A DNA stretch of 64,000 nucleotides from positions 2,418,001 to 2,482,000 of the forward strand of contig JAUDYN010000008.1 in assembly GCA_030407005.1 (NCBI GenBank), written 5' to 3'. The position numbers were made by a program, and so were the translations under genes. Source of the DNA: Desarmillaria ectypa (taxonomy: Eukaryota > Basidiomycota > Agaricomycetes > Agaricales > Physalacriaceae). Shown one piece after another: positions 24,434-34,349 of this stretch (position 1 is the stretch's first letter; every line of letters begins with the position of its first letter). The notes beneath the pieces are model-generated. The model saw only the letters and a list, made by a program, of their open reading frames with translations. It was not told the origin of the DNA and did no database searches.

Positions 24434-25089
24434 GCCAAAGTTCAGCGAATTTTGCGAGGCTTCGTATTATGTCTGAGTCTATAATATGGCCAGTCGTACA
24501 GGCTGCCCTTGACTGGAAATACTGCATTGGGTCCATACCCATCGAATTACACCGCCTGTATACAACCCTTGTGTCGACAAGGCCATACGGATAATAAAAT
24601 GCTCAAAATTTTTGCCGCTTTCGATCGAGTTCCTCACCTGGATCAGAAACGGACTCTTCATTATCTTCAATGCTCTTCTCCAAGGCCGCTTCATCCTATT
24701 CTCTCATCACTACCCACAAATCATAAACTCCTTCATCATCCTTAGATTATAGCTGAAAGGGATTTTACAGTGCCTCCGGATTATGTCCTATCCACCCTGA
24801 CCAACAGAGCGCCTGACACCCCCAGTGCTTCAGTAACATACAATATATCGCCAGATTTTGATGTCCTCGTAGGTATGTGCTCACCTCCAACTCGACACCG
24901 GAGTTCTGTTGTAACCATCAAATGAAAGAACTCTGCACTGAAGATTGGAAGGCCAATTAATGCCACGCCACACCTATTTCGATACCTCAATAAAGAAAAA
25001 CGACACAACACATTCCCATACCGGGAATTTCTCAGTGGCCAACGACGTGAACTAGATGGGAAGTCGGAGACAAGGCACAAGCACCATTG
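24434..25089 (+). CDS. Possible small spliced gene, hypothetical
   Basis: No family recognised. Coding-like pieces on the plus strand include an ATG at 24,434 (MPKFSEFCEASYY), an open stretch near 24,610-24,750 (FLTWIRNGLFIIFNALLQGR), and a plausible exon after an acceptor at about 24,766 (PPDYVLSTLTNRAPDTPSAS). That can splice across about 55 bp to an exon reading NSALKIGRPINATPHLFRYL and ending at TGA 25,087-25,089. The joins between the first pieces are not resolved, so the model is speculative. It could equally be a decayed gene. Confidence 0.25.
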
Positions 25090-25286
25090 ACCATTTTCTC
25101 AAAACTCAGACAGTTCACAACAGATTGCACTTCCATCAAACTTGCATTATACACTCGGAACCTGGCAACAGAAAATACAAAGATGGTAAACGCAGGGACG
25201 ATATCTTCCTCCTTCTTCCGAGCCGAGAAAGTAAGACGATTTCACCCTGGATGAACAAAAATGGCCTGGGATATTTGATTTATATA

Positions 25287-25539
25287 TCACTGCTGGTGCG
25301 TAACACTACGGGGCGTCCCCCGGTGATACAGCGAACCAGCCTCCAAAGTGCCACAACTATTAAAAGTCGGACACAGTGACGAATATGCAATACGGGCCTG
25401 TGGAGGTCATTGATTAGGATACACGAAAGCCACAATAGGAGGTATATCACTCACATACTACCGCCGAACCGCGATTGCCACGATTCGGATTCTTAGTCCC
25501 TTGCAAGTGGGAGTGAGATGGTATTCGGGAGGCGTCCAT
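25287..25539 (-). CDS. Possible 63-aa two-exon gene, hypothetical
   Basis: On the minus strand an ATG at 25,539 follows a pyrimidine-rich acceptor (TTGTTGCAG), so an upstream untranslated exon is likely. Exon 1 is 25,539-25,459. A canonical 61-bp intron (25,458-25,398, GTATGT...CACAG with a CTAAT branch-like site) keeps the frame into exon 2, 25,397-25,287. The product starts MDASRIPSHSHLQGTKNPNR. A TATATAAAC box on the same strand near 25,985-25,993 could be its promoter. No domain is recognised and the protein is short, so it may be a non-coding transcript. Confidence 0.28.
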
Positions 25540-26464
25540 CTGCAACAAAAGAACAATCATCAGCCAGCATGAAAGAAATATTAGCATAAAACGCTCACCA
25601 AATCGCCGTGTACAGTCGAAGCTTTACTTTCACTTCAAAGGGGCCTGTGCTCAACGATGAGAAAGGAGCTACTACACCCGAGCCAAAACATATTTACCGT
25701 TTGAGGCCAGCATCCAGGTCGCAGGATGCACGAACAAGTCGCCACAGTGCTATGTGGACGACCAAGGTCAGTGAGCAGTCGGTGCTCGGTGTCGAGGTCG
25801 GGTCAGCCGGAATGTCAACGAAGACGGTCAGTCAGTACTCTATTCTCTGAGTAGCTCGGATACAGCGAACGCTATTAAACAAGAAAGAATCAGTAAGGGC
25901 GGGACAGGACGATGACAGCCACCCACCTTGCGCTGGGGTTGCCACTATGGCTTCCAAAGAGCAATGCAAGGGGATACCGGGGTTTATATACACTGACAAC
26001 TACTTTCCCACGCACAGACCTTTACGGAACCGATTCCGTTCCGATCCTAGGTGACTTATCATGATATCTTGATTGCCGGTAAATTTGATAGGGTAAAATG
26101 AACGCTGAGAGTATACAAACTTCAAAAGCAATCTAAGTCTCATTCACTGCTATTGATATATCCCCAGTAATTGTAGTAGTAATACAAATCAGCTTGCTAA
26201 TAGGAAACCGTGGCGACGGGCGTGATAGAAACAGGGAAATAGAGGGTCGAACAATCCATCACCTTGGTGAATCAAGGAAATCCCGCAGCTGCTGCCAGCA
26301 GGCTGGACAAGCGAAGAAAGGTGCATTAAGGATCTGGGAAAGCAATAGCCAAACACAGTGGGAGTGAAAATGAAGACCGGGATGCGCGGCGCGTAAAGGA
26401 AATATACAATATCGGCTGGAATAAATCAATGGGAAGATCGGCCACTGGACGTCGACGAGTCTTT

Positions 26465-28022
26465 TCAAAAGGTGCTCGCCCATTCTTCCAAATCAACTTT
26501 GGAAACTCTTGCTTGTTTGATCCACTCATGCGCCTAGAACAGGGAATTAATATGAATAAAAAAAGGAACATTGAAAGATGGCATCTTACGAGTAGATCTT
26601 TCGGCGTCTTCCTCATATCCGGATCCTTCAATAAACAGCTGTCCACAAAACTTTCGGCTTCTGGAGGGTACCTCCCTTCTGGTGTCAATCTGGGCGCCGG
26701 TTCGTTGACAATATGTTGCAGCAGCTCCAAAATGCTCATCGTCATGCCTCCTCCCTGCAAACTGACTCCCTTGCTCTTTCTTTTATCCTTCTTTGCCTTG
26801 TCTTTACGCGACTTGGGTAAAGACAGTGCAGCAATTGATCCCATTGAGCCAGGTCGGGCCGGCGACAGAGTGCTTTCGAAATCGGACAGGTCCGAATCGT
26901 CTGATTCTGATTCGGAGAATGGAAAGCGCCCTAAGGCTAACTCGATGAGAGAGATACCAAGCGACCATACGTCAGACTTGACTGTATACTGTGCTCCTTG
27001 GATGCGCTCGGGCTGGAATGTGAGTCAGGATAGAATAAGCGTAAGCGCGAAAAGACACGCACGCTCATATACGTGGATGTGCCGACGAATGTGTCCGCGA
27101 TCGAATTGATGAGTTCCCCAGAAACACCAAAATCACATATCTTGATGTCACCTCGAGAATTGCAGAGGATGTTAGACGGTTTGATATCTAGTGAATCATC
27201 AGCGGTGGACTATGAGGTATATAGAAAACATACCTCGATGTATGATTCGGTGAACATCGTACAGATACGTAAGACCTTCAAGAACAGCCAATGCGACCTT
27301 GCCCACAATGTCGATATCGATGGCGCCAATCTTTTTGTAAATCCCGTCGAGCGAACCCTTGTCCATGAATTCCATGCAAATGCAAATATTAGGGTCCGCA
27401 AGGAAAGCGCCATAGAACGATATGATAAACTTGGAATTGCAGTTGTGCATGATCTGTAGCTCCCGAAGGATCTGTTTCCGCACAGACGGCTTGGCGTCAA
27501 TCAATACAATCTGCAAACTGTGAGCAATAAGATGCCTATAATATGGAGCGCACAGACCTTCTTCGCCATGATAGTACTGGTAGGGACATGTTCGACCTTC
27601 TTCACGCTCCCGCCATTGCCCTGACCAAGCTCTTGAAGATCCTTCAGATCCTCGTTCCGCAAATCAAACTTTATTTCAGCATTCATATCCAGGTTTGCTA
27701 GGGTATTCGATAGTGTAGCATAGGTTGAGCGTCGTGTCGAAGCCATCGGCGAAGCTGTAGTCGGAGCGGAACTGGGACCATTGGACACGGTCAAGAGAGT
27801 GTTGTCGCCATCAACAGGCGTAGCTGTGGTTGTCGGTATCTTGGGGGCTTTCAATGTCATTGGCGGTGGTCGTCGTTTGCCTCCACCGGCGACTGGGGCT
27901 TGTCGTGTAGGCATAGGATTGAGAACAGGTTCTGGCTCCGTCGTCGCTGGCGACACTGGCAGGCTCGGCGTCGCCAACTGGAGCGACTTGAAGTTACGTT
28001 TCTTGCGAATGGGGGTCGCCAT
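26465..28022 (-). CDS. MAP kinase kinase, Ste7/Fuz7 (MEK) type
   Basis: Dual-specificity kinase that activates a MAPK by phosphorylating Thr and Tyr in its activation loop; fungal relatives act in mating and invasive-growth signalling. Five exons: 28,022-27,558; 27,510-27,234; 27,187-27,063; 27,012-26,590; 26,533-26,465. The introns are 46-56 bp GT-AG and all phases agree, giving 452 aa. After a Pro/Thr-rich N-tail come the glycine loop GQGNGGSV (133-140), the lysine K155 (IMAKK), IIHRDIKPSN with HRD at 246-248, DFG at 266-268, and an activation segment SIADT whose S276 and T280 fit the MEK phosphorylation sites, then SPER. A low-complexity Ser/Lys insert lies about 325-385. The motif [15 protein letters not shown] favours the Fuz7/Ste7 branch over Pbs2 or Mkk1. 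The start is the ATG giving [10 protein letters not shown]. Confidence 0.92.
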
Positions 28023-28407
28023 CGTGGGCAAAGAAGAAGGGAAGAAAAGAGAGTCTTTCCAGTTGGAAGATGAGGTGGACGATAGCAAGAGGAGAGCACA
28101 ACGCGTGACACCATTTGTCACTGAACTTGTCTCTTGACCACCACCCTCAGAAAATACCTACTGATCAGGATGGCGATGATTATCGGCAATGCAGAGCGCT
28201 ATTGCTAATTCCATACAGAGCATTTCATTTTTGTTGCCGGCCTAGCATAACGACCTTATCCTTGCTCCTGAGGGTCCTTTTCACGTACACTATGACGGCA
28301 TCATCCTAGGAGGCAACTTGAAGACGGAATACAACGGTCACTCTTCAACAGTATTGGCACCCTGCATTCTAGCCGGAAGAAGCTTTCCGTTGATTCTTAG
28401 ATTTAGA

Positions 28408-28654
28408 ATGGTCGACGGACGGTCTACACGGATAGGGAATTTCAGGTGCGTACTTTTCTTTGATAGTATCACAATCATATTTGACGGCAAACAGTCACCG
28501 AAAGTCCTGCTTTATCTGCGGCACATCCGCGACAGCCTTTGGGGACCATGACTTTCACTTCACTGGCATACTCAAACCCGTACTTGAAATCGACTTGCAA
28601 GAGCTAGTCCCTCAAATTAGCGAAAAGGCGGAAGAAGGCCGCCGATGTTTATAA
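28408..28654 (+). CDS. Possible small two-exon gene with a CxxC motif
   Basis: No family recognised. Exon 1 28,408-28,445 and exon 2 28,495-28,654 are joined by a 49-bp intron (GTGCGT...AACAG) that keeps frame and yields 65 aa: MVDGRSTRIGNF then SHRKSCFICGTSATAFGDHD and an acidic, helical C-terminus ending EEGRRCL. FICG gives a CxxC pair that might bind metal. The same frame is open further upstream but without an ATG, so an earlier exon is possible. It is divergent from the MAPKK gene and could share its promoter region. Confidence 0.35.
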
Positions 28655-28764
28655 CACAACTTGCCTCCGTGCTTGTCTCTGTTCGGTTGTCGGCCTTGTT
28701 CGTCTCAGACCTTCGCGCGACTTTCGACTACCAAGTTCTGGGGGCGATGTCTAAGTCCGTTGTA

Positions 28765-29052
28765 CTACCCAAATTGAAGTCGCAAAGCACTTAGACCCCG
28801 CAAGGCCTCAAGGTCCTTGCCAACTATAGTTAAAGACTCTTCCAATTTGGTATCAAGTGTGATACGGTCTTGTCGTATTGTCTGCGGTCTCTCATGAAAG
28901 CTGATTAGGGTATCCATTACAGCTGGAGTCGAAACGACAATGGCCTCGATATACCTACAAAGTTGTACGAGTTGTTGATGACAAGTATAGCTCGCCATTG
29001 TATCATGAACGCTATATCTCAATGAGGACGTGCCGCGAATAGGCCCTAGCAT
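28765..29052 (-). CDS. Hypothetical ORF, 95 aa
   Basis: A minus-strand ORF with a true ATG at 29,052 (MLGPIRGTSSLRYSVHD). A second in-frame ATG starts MASYTCHQQLVQL. The C-terminal half (DTKLEESLTIVGKDLEALRG) is helical and charged, which looks coding, but no family is recognised. Upstream exons cannot be excluded. The only support is composition. Confidence 0.28.
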   Translation of the reverse strand: MLGPIRGTSSLRYSVHDTMASYTCHQQLVQLCRYIEAIVVSTPAVMDTLISFHERPQTIRQDRITLDTKLEESLTIVGKDLEALRGLSALRLQFG

Positions 29053-29342
29053 TCCAAGGCATTTGCTTATATGGATTGCAAATACAAGCAGACGATGACG
29101 CAGTGAGAGACGAGATTATCAAGTACCTTTGGACGTTCTAAATTCAAGTCGGTTCCTATATTATCATTTTCACTAAGAGAAAAACGCGCGGAAGCCATAA
29201 ACATAATAAAGCATTGTCGAATGACGGCAAACTAAATAAACACAATCCGAGTCAATGGTAATCAGGGCTTCAACTTCTTTGGCTTCGTCCACATGTCCCA
29301 ATAGTAGATTTTCCTCTTCTTCCATCGGTACCGACGTTCCCC

Positions 29343-30797
29343 ATGGCGTCCAAAGACAGCCCACCCGTATCTCATCAGATTTCCGAACTCGTCATTATCA
29401 TTCTCGAGGAGAAAGACAAAGGACCTACCGAATGGGAACGGAAGAAATGGGCGAAGGCCAACAAGCACTTGGTGCGCATAAAAGTCATTTTGACTATCGC
29501 TATTTTTCACCGTTTTTATCAAGGTCTGCGCTACATGTAAGGAGAACAGTGTAGAATGTGTACCGACGGACACAAGGATCCACTGCAATTCTTCTGTCTG
29601 CCAGTAGTCCGATAGACCTTGCAGCAAGTTCAACGATGAATTATACAACCGCATTGTCAAAAGGGTGTCAACCCTGGAGAGAACTACGTTCGACGATGTA
29701 ATGTCTGCGCGACGAACCGCAGAGTTTACTGGACTCTCTCTTAAGATTCCAGCTCGACATCCGTTCAGTGCGTCTAACTCCCCTGCTAAACGCGTGCAAA
29801 ATTCGATACCATCCAACGAGGTATGGTAACCCGTCCTTTTTCAATCGTTTTAACCCCAACTTTGTACCACAGTCTCAGTCTGTTTCCACCAAAACCAGTG
29901 ACATACATTCCAACAGTCGAATCCAGACACTTAGTCAAAAGTTCGCAGACAAAAGCCGCGAAAATGATGAACTCCGTGCCGAACTCACGAGTGAGTGTAA
30001 TGCTGTTCATTCAGAATTTGTGACCGACCTAGTTACAGAGATAAAAGCAGGTGGGCAACATTCAGATTCTTCGCCCTTTCTCCTGCTCTTATGACAGCGG
30101 AAAAATTAAAAAATTAAAATTGGGACAAGCAAAAAGGGTAAGGATTTTAAGCTGCCTCTGAATCTTCGCTGGTTATATGTATCTTACAGACTCACGACCA
30201 CAGTTGTTTGTAAAGCAACAGATACAGGACCAGCTCAAAAGTATGTCCGCTCGAGGAAATCGCCATAAGTACAAGAGCTAATCGTTACTAGACGAGATCC
30301 AGGCTCTTCAAAGAGAGTCGTCGCGCACAACCATATCCTTAGAGAAGTACGGATCCAAAGTTAATGGTACTGCAGTCTCTTATGCAGTCTCCCATAGCAC
30401 TTACTAGCCTTGACAGCCCTCCGCCGCCAAATCGTATCTGAACGCACTGCCCGAATCCTGCTCGACCTTGGTGAATTGTACCATACCAAATCTGAATGGG
30501 CATGCCTCGCCGAAGCTGTGGTTGATTGCGAACCACAATCAGAGTCTTCAGTGTACTGTCTAGTGTCGGCTGTGCGGTTGCATTAGAAAGAGCTAGACGA
30601 GACAATTAAGGGGGAAATAACCAGCATCCCGCTGAGCTACGACAGGTTAATGGAAATCATGAATGGAGGAAGCACCAGTTATGCAGGAGAAGGAGGACAG
30701 CGGAGAGATGGATTTTAATGAAGATCGTGACGAAGAGATTTCGATGCTGTCTGTTCTTCCGCTTCCAAGGAAAAAGCGGAAGCTTGCTCGCGATTAG
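29343..30797 (+). pseudogene. Cys-rich (zinc-cluster-like) plus coiled-coil protein gene, disrupted
   Basis: The ATG at 29,343 is in good context (CCCATGG). Exons 29,343-29,471 and 29,524-29,820 encode a charged start and then CATCKENSVEC...HCNSSVC...RPCSKF, a Cys arrangement seen in Agaricomycete proteins with Zn2Cys6-like motifs. An in-frame TAG at 29,605-29,607 interrupts it. Downstream frame-compatible exons are 29,873-29,990, 30,039-30,050, 30,190-30,240, 30,292-30,366, 30,417-30,550 and from 30,587, giving a coiled coil (TLSQKFADKSRENDELRAEL; QQIQDQLKNEIQALQRESS). The clearly coding acidic tail with a basic KKRKLARD end, stop 30,795-30,797, lies in another frame after about 30,645. One nonsense codon plus one frame break suggest recent decay or sequence errors. 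The 36-bp intron at 30,551-30,586 is unusually short. Confidence 0.55.
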
Positions 30798-31231
30798 GAG
30801 ACCCGTCGAATATCGCTTGTTCTACATGCTTTTCTCGTTGCTATCATAGTGTCTTGTATTTGTTGCTCTGTAAACTGTGCTTATACACTAGTGTGTTCCA
30901 TTCTTCTAACCGACGATGGAAGGAGGAAATGCCGGATAGGAGACTTGTGATGTGAAGAAAACAGTCACCCACGTCATACTGGTCAAATTACTGGGGCAAA
31001 GGCGAAACAGGGTATCAGTATTCAGTAGTCAATCCTTGTATGCTCATTGATGCGGCCGGGTTCAATGAGCGTTTAGGCCCTACAACAAAATAGCTTCAAC
31101 TTGGTACGATATTGAAATCCCGAAGCCAATCTGGGAGATTTAGAGGATGCCATTAGGCGTTTCTTTTTCCCCCAGCATATTGGATTGAGATCGCAGTACA
31201 AGTAGTAGTTACAAATTGATGCAGGCACTGC
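30798..31231. other. Intergenic
   Basis: About 430 bases between the coiled-coil gene and the sirtuin remnant. I see no ORF, RNA gene or repeat I can support. Confidence 0.5.
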
Positions 31232-31960
31232 TACATATTAAGCTGCCTCGTTCTTGGGCTTAAGAACGACAGAATTATCTCCTCACAGGGCCCGAAGAAC
31301 AAAATATCTGCCGTATCATCGATCACTGTACTTGTCAGGTTGTAGACAGCAACAGTCCCTCCTCTGTCCTTGACGATCTTGGCAAAGCCAGAGGTAGGTT
31401 GAACCTGTGAAGGGAGCTTATTTCAAGGACCATCGTAATGTCCGTACCAGCGACGGAGCACCGACGGCGAGAAGCATATCCGTCCAGTTAAGGACTTATG
31501 CGGTCTCGCCCATGCTATTGGGTATTTCTCCAAACCAAACAACCGCAGGCCAGAGAAGTCATCGCATTGGCCACGGCGATTCGAGACATTCCAGGAGGGA
31601 CCAGCGCGTCAGGGCAAGCTCTCGATTGATATGTCGCCGTCAGGATGGAATACCAGAGCCGCAGACAGAGGAGTGGCACGAGACTCGTTGACGTGTTTAC
31701 ACCTAGTGCAAAAATTCCTGTATATGGAGCCATACATTTCAATCAAGCGTTCGCGGACGATCTTCAGCTCATCGGAAATCATCTGGTCACCAAGTTCCCC
31801 AAGAGCGATTTGAGGTAGACCATCGATGTTCTGCGTGATGAAGAGAGGAGGAACGGAAGGATACAAGACCGGTAGCAAACACTTTCGAACTTTTAGACAA
31901 TGAAAGCAATACAAGAGCACGATGAGCTACATTGGGCTTCGCCGCCAGATATCTGTTTAG
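31232..31960 (-). pseudogene. Sirtuin (SIR5/SIRT5-like) pseudogene, 5'-truncated
   Basis: Sirtuins are NAD-dependent protein deacylases. Remnants in order on the minus strand: PNVAHRALVLL (near 31,900-31,945); FITQNIDGL, the NAD/catalytic-neighbourhood motif (near 31,825-31,850); ERLIEMYGSIYRNFCTRCKH with the first zinc CxxC (near 31,690-31,760); a decayed stretch where RCGG..LRP..VWFGE should be; and AKIVKDRGGTVAVYNL...DDTADILFFGPCEEI to the stop at 31,232. Pieces lie in all three frames with several stops and indels. The N-terminal GAGIS and DFRG motifs are missing: upstream of an apparent intron end at about 31,955 nothing sirtuin-like is found. Confidence 0.8.
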
Positions 31961-32377
31961 CAGAAAATGTAAAGTAAACTGCAAAATAAAAAGAATTGTC
32001 TGCTGAATGTTCTCCGAATGATAGCCAGATACATGTACCGAGAGGCGTAATAGTCAGATCCTCAGTCGAACGACGATGGCGGTGTTAGACTGAGGAGAGA
32101 AGAAAAACTAAGCTACGAGGTAATGGTCCGTGCTATACCCTTCCCAGGCCAACACCGAATAAAATTTCCACACAGCGACTGGATGCGCCTTGAATGCCTC
32201 AGGAGTGCAAACCCGGGCCGACATCGAATTCTAGATTCAAGTCTCCAACATTAATTATTTAATAGTTGATTGATTTCTCCCCAGTGCTTCAGACCCGGTC
32301 CCTATTGATTACCCTGTTGTCACTCCACTCGCTCCACCATTCTCCACTCATTCGATGGCATCTATTGGATATTAGTA
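31961..32377. other. Intergenic, copia insertion flank
   Basis: No gene is supported. The segment ends with TAGTA (32,373-32,377), the left target duplication of the copia element. Confidence 0.55.
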
Positions 32378-32588
32378 TGTTGGGATAGCAATCCCGAGCA
32401 AGTACTAGAATGTACTCGAAGGATTGGCTTACTCAGCAGGATCAAGTTTGGACCGTGAAAGTGGACATACATAGTATTTCGTAGTAAGTTCTAGAAGTAG
32501 TACAAAATGTATTTAAGTAGGACACCTCTTGCTCGAGAGGCAAGGATTTTACCATCCTTTCTACATTCTCCTCGCTCTCGTTACAACA
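32378..32588 (+). repeat. 5' LTR of copia element (211 bp)
   Basis: Starts TGTTGGGATAGC, ends CTCGTTACAACA. A TATA-like tatttaag lies near 32,510. The only difference from the 3' LTR is A in ctagaagtag versus G in ctagaggtag. Confidence 0.95.
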
Positions 32589-32602
32589 GGTTATGGGCCC
32601 CG
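32589..32602 (+). promoter_or_regulatory. Primer-binding site matching initiator tRNA-Met anticodon arm
   Basis: GGTTATGGGCCCCG directly follows the 5' LTR. It is complementary, but for the end, to the initiator tRNA-Met anticodon arm (CTGGGCCCATAACC), the internal half-tRNA primer used by Drosophila copia, rather than to a tRNA 3' CCA end. Confidence 0.75.
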
Positions 32603-32672
32603 GCCCTAACTGAACTACTTACATCATCACCAACTTCGCACTCTCGTACTTTATGTACACACATAGAACCAA

Positions 32673-33843
32673 ATGGATAGCCAGTCCGTGTATAGGATTG
32701 AACCCCTTAAGGGCCCAGAAAACTACCCGACATGGAAAGTCAAGATGATCGATATACTAACCGATTTAGGTCTAATTGACTATGCCAATGGAAGCTCTGT
32801 GGCCCCGGCAGAAGCGGCACTGGTGGCAGATTGGAAGAAGAGTGATAGGAAGGCTCTTTCAACAATAAGGCTGCGGGTTTCAGATGGCCCGCTGGTGTAT
32901 ATTGCTGGTTCTAAGACTTCGGCAGAAGCCTGGAAAGCTCTGAAGGACATGTATGAGTCAAGGGGACCCATGGGAATTGTCCTTGTGAGAAGGAAATTCT
33001 TTAGAGCTCAGTGTGAAGAAGGAGGAAACATAGAGGAGCATATTAGGACTATGAGGTCCTACCAGGAGGAGCTGGCATCCCTTAAGCAGACTGTTGAGGA
33101 GGAGGACTTCTCAATCACACTGCTCACATCACTTCCGGAATCATGGAATTCATTCATTTCATCAGTGGATACTGCAGACTTGAAGGATTCATACAAATTG
33201 ATCTCCCGAATTCTCCAAGAAGACATCCGATTGCGGGAAAAGACTTCTGACCCAACGACAACACTTGCAGCACATGGCAAGAAGAAGTTTAATCCAAAAA
33301 TCACATGTTATGGATGTGGAGAAACTGGCCACATTAAGGCCAATTGCCCAAATGGGAAGAAGAATCCTGGAAAGCAATGGAAGGGGAAAGGGAAGGGCCA
33401 GACTCAGGCACATGTTGCCAAGTCAGATTCCGATGAAGAAGATTACGCATTTTGGGCAAAAGACATCACACCTACTGCACTTGCAGGGTCATCATGGATC
33501 GGGGACTCAGGCACCACCAAGCATATAGTCAAGAATAGATTGCATTTTTCTGACTATGTTGAGACCCCAGGACATGAAGTTATTGGTGTAGGAAGGTCAA
33601 AAGGCTTGGGAAGAGGAACAGTTAAGATTAAAATGGTTGAAGGAGGGAAGACCACCGCAGTCACTCTAAAGGACTGTATTCATTGCCCTGAAGCACCATT
33701 CAATCTTATATCATTAGGGCGCATCACGGATGCTGGGTTTGAACTCAAATTCAAGGAATCCCAGATGGATATTATCTCACCACGTGGCAAAAGGATTGGC
33801 CATGGAGATAAAGTATCGGGTTTAGATGTAGTTTACACAAGGG
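32673..33843 (+). pseudogene. Copia gag-protease part, interrupted
   Basis: The ATG at 32,673 opens a frame with a UBN2/copia-type gag (YPTWKVKMIDILTDLGLIDY; then the WKALKDMYES region), a zinc knuckle CYGCGETGHIKANC (near 33,307-33,350) and the protease active site WIGDSGTTKHI (near 33,495-33,530, intact DSG). It continues through the protease core to IISPRGKRIGHGDKVSGLDV. The frame runs into the DIRS-like insertion and meets a stop at 33,855-33,857. The rest of the polyprotein is at 38,946-41,854. Confidence 0.92.
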
Positions 33844-33908
33844 TAATCGTCGAGTGAGTACCCACGTACCGATGCTCACCCACTCCACTCATGTGTCTCC
33901 GCCTCTCA

Positions 33909-34160
33909 GGCCGAAAGCGAGACACAAATCCTCTCCGCCTTTGCATTAGCAAGGCCGCAAGCGAGAAGGACAATGTGCGTGAATTGTTGCTATACCAATG
34001 CTTCCCACATCCCCCTCACTCTCCACCTAACTCAGGTTGCAAGCGAGTCTATATTCCCTCCGCCTTTGAGGCTGCAAGTGAGGAGAATATAAGTGAGTCG
34101 AACTCCCGCTCTTATCTTGACAGTGCTCGGTAACTCCCACCAGACAGGTCGCAAGTGGAG
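33909..34160 (+). repeat. Five direct copies of GGYYGCAAGYGAG at the left end of the DIRS-like element
   Basis: Copies are at 33,909-33,921 (ggccgaaagcgag), 33,953-33,965, 34,035-34,047, 34,070-34,082 and 34,147-34,160 (ggtcgcaagtggag). Several are paired with upstream CTCCGCCTTTG-type sequence, giving short stem-loops. The spacing is irregular (about 35-80 bp). They lie in the non-coding leader and could bind recombinase or reverse-transcription factors. Confidence 0.7.
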
Positions 34161-34205
34161 TCAGAGCATATTTGATTTAGCGACGACACCTGGCGAGCGG
34201 GGAAA

Positions 34206-34229
34206 AATGGAGAGACCAGCCTCTCTCCA
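34206..34229 (+). repeat. Perfect 9-bp hairpin in the DIRS-like leader
   Basis: ATGGAGAGA-ccagcc-TCTCTCCAT, just upstream of the gag-like region. A possible RNA structure; function unknown. Confidence 0.6.
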
Positions 34230-34349
34230 TTGCGCCCTCACCGTCTCGCTAGGTATGATCCAACATTCTCTCTCTGTTGCTTAGTTCTCACTGCCTCGGT
34301 AGTTTACATCTTTACTTGAATATTGCTCATATCCTATCTTTAAAAACTC

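Noticed and set aside
26429..27109. 226-codon plus-strand ORF
   Set aside because: It is antisense to kinase exon 4 and the flanking introns of the MAPKK, has no recognisable domain, and the opposite strand carries an unambiguous kinase.
29604..29624. Possible 21-bp intron (GTAG...GCAG) that would remove the in-frame TAG
   Set aside because: Far below the minimum size of fungal introns and leaves no room for a branch site; the frame is the same on both sides with only the stop in the way.
29262..29816. 184-codon minus-strand ORF
   Set aside because: It starts with TTG and lies antisense to the first exons of the gene at 29,343, whose splice sites and Cys motif fit better.
33909..34160. CRISPR-like array
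   Set aside because: Repeats are short, diverged and irregularly spaced, in a eukaryotic retrotransposon leader.
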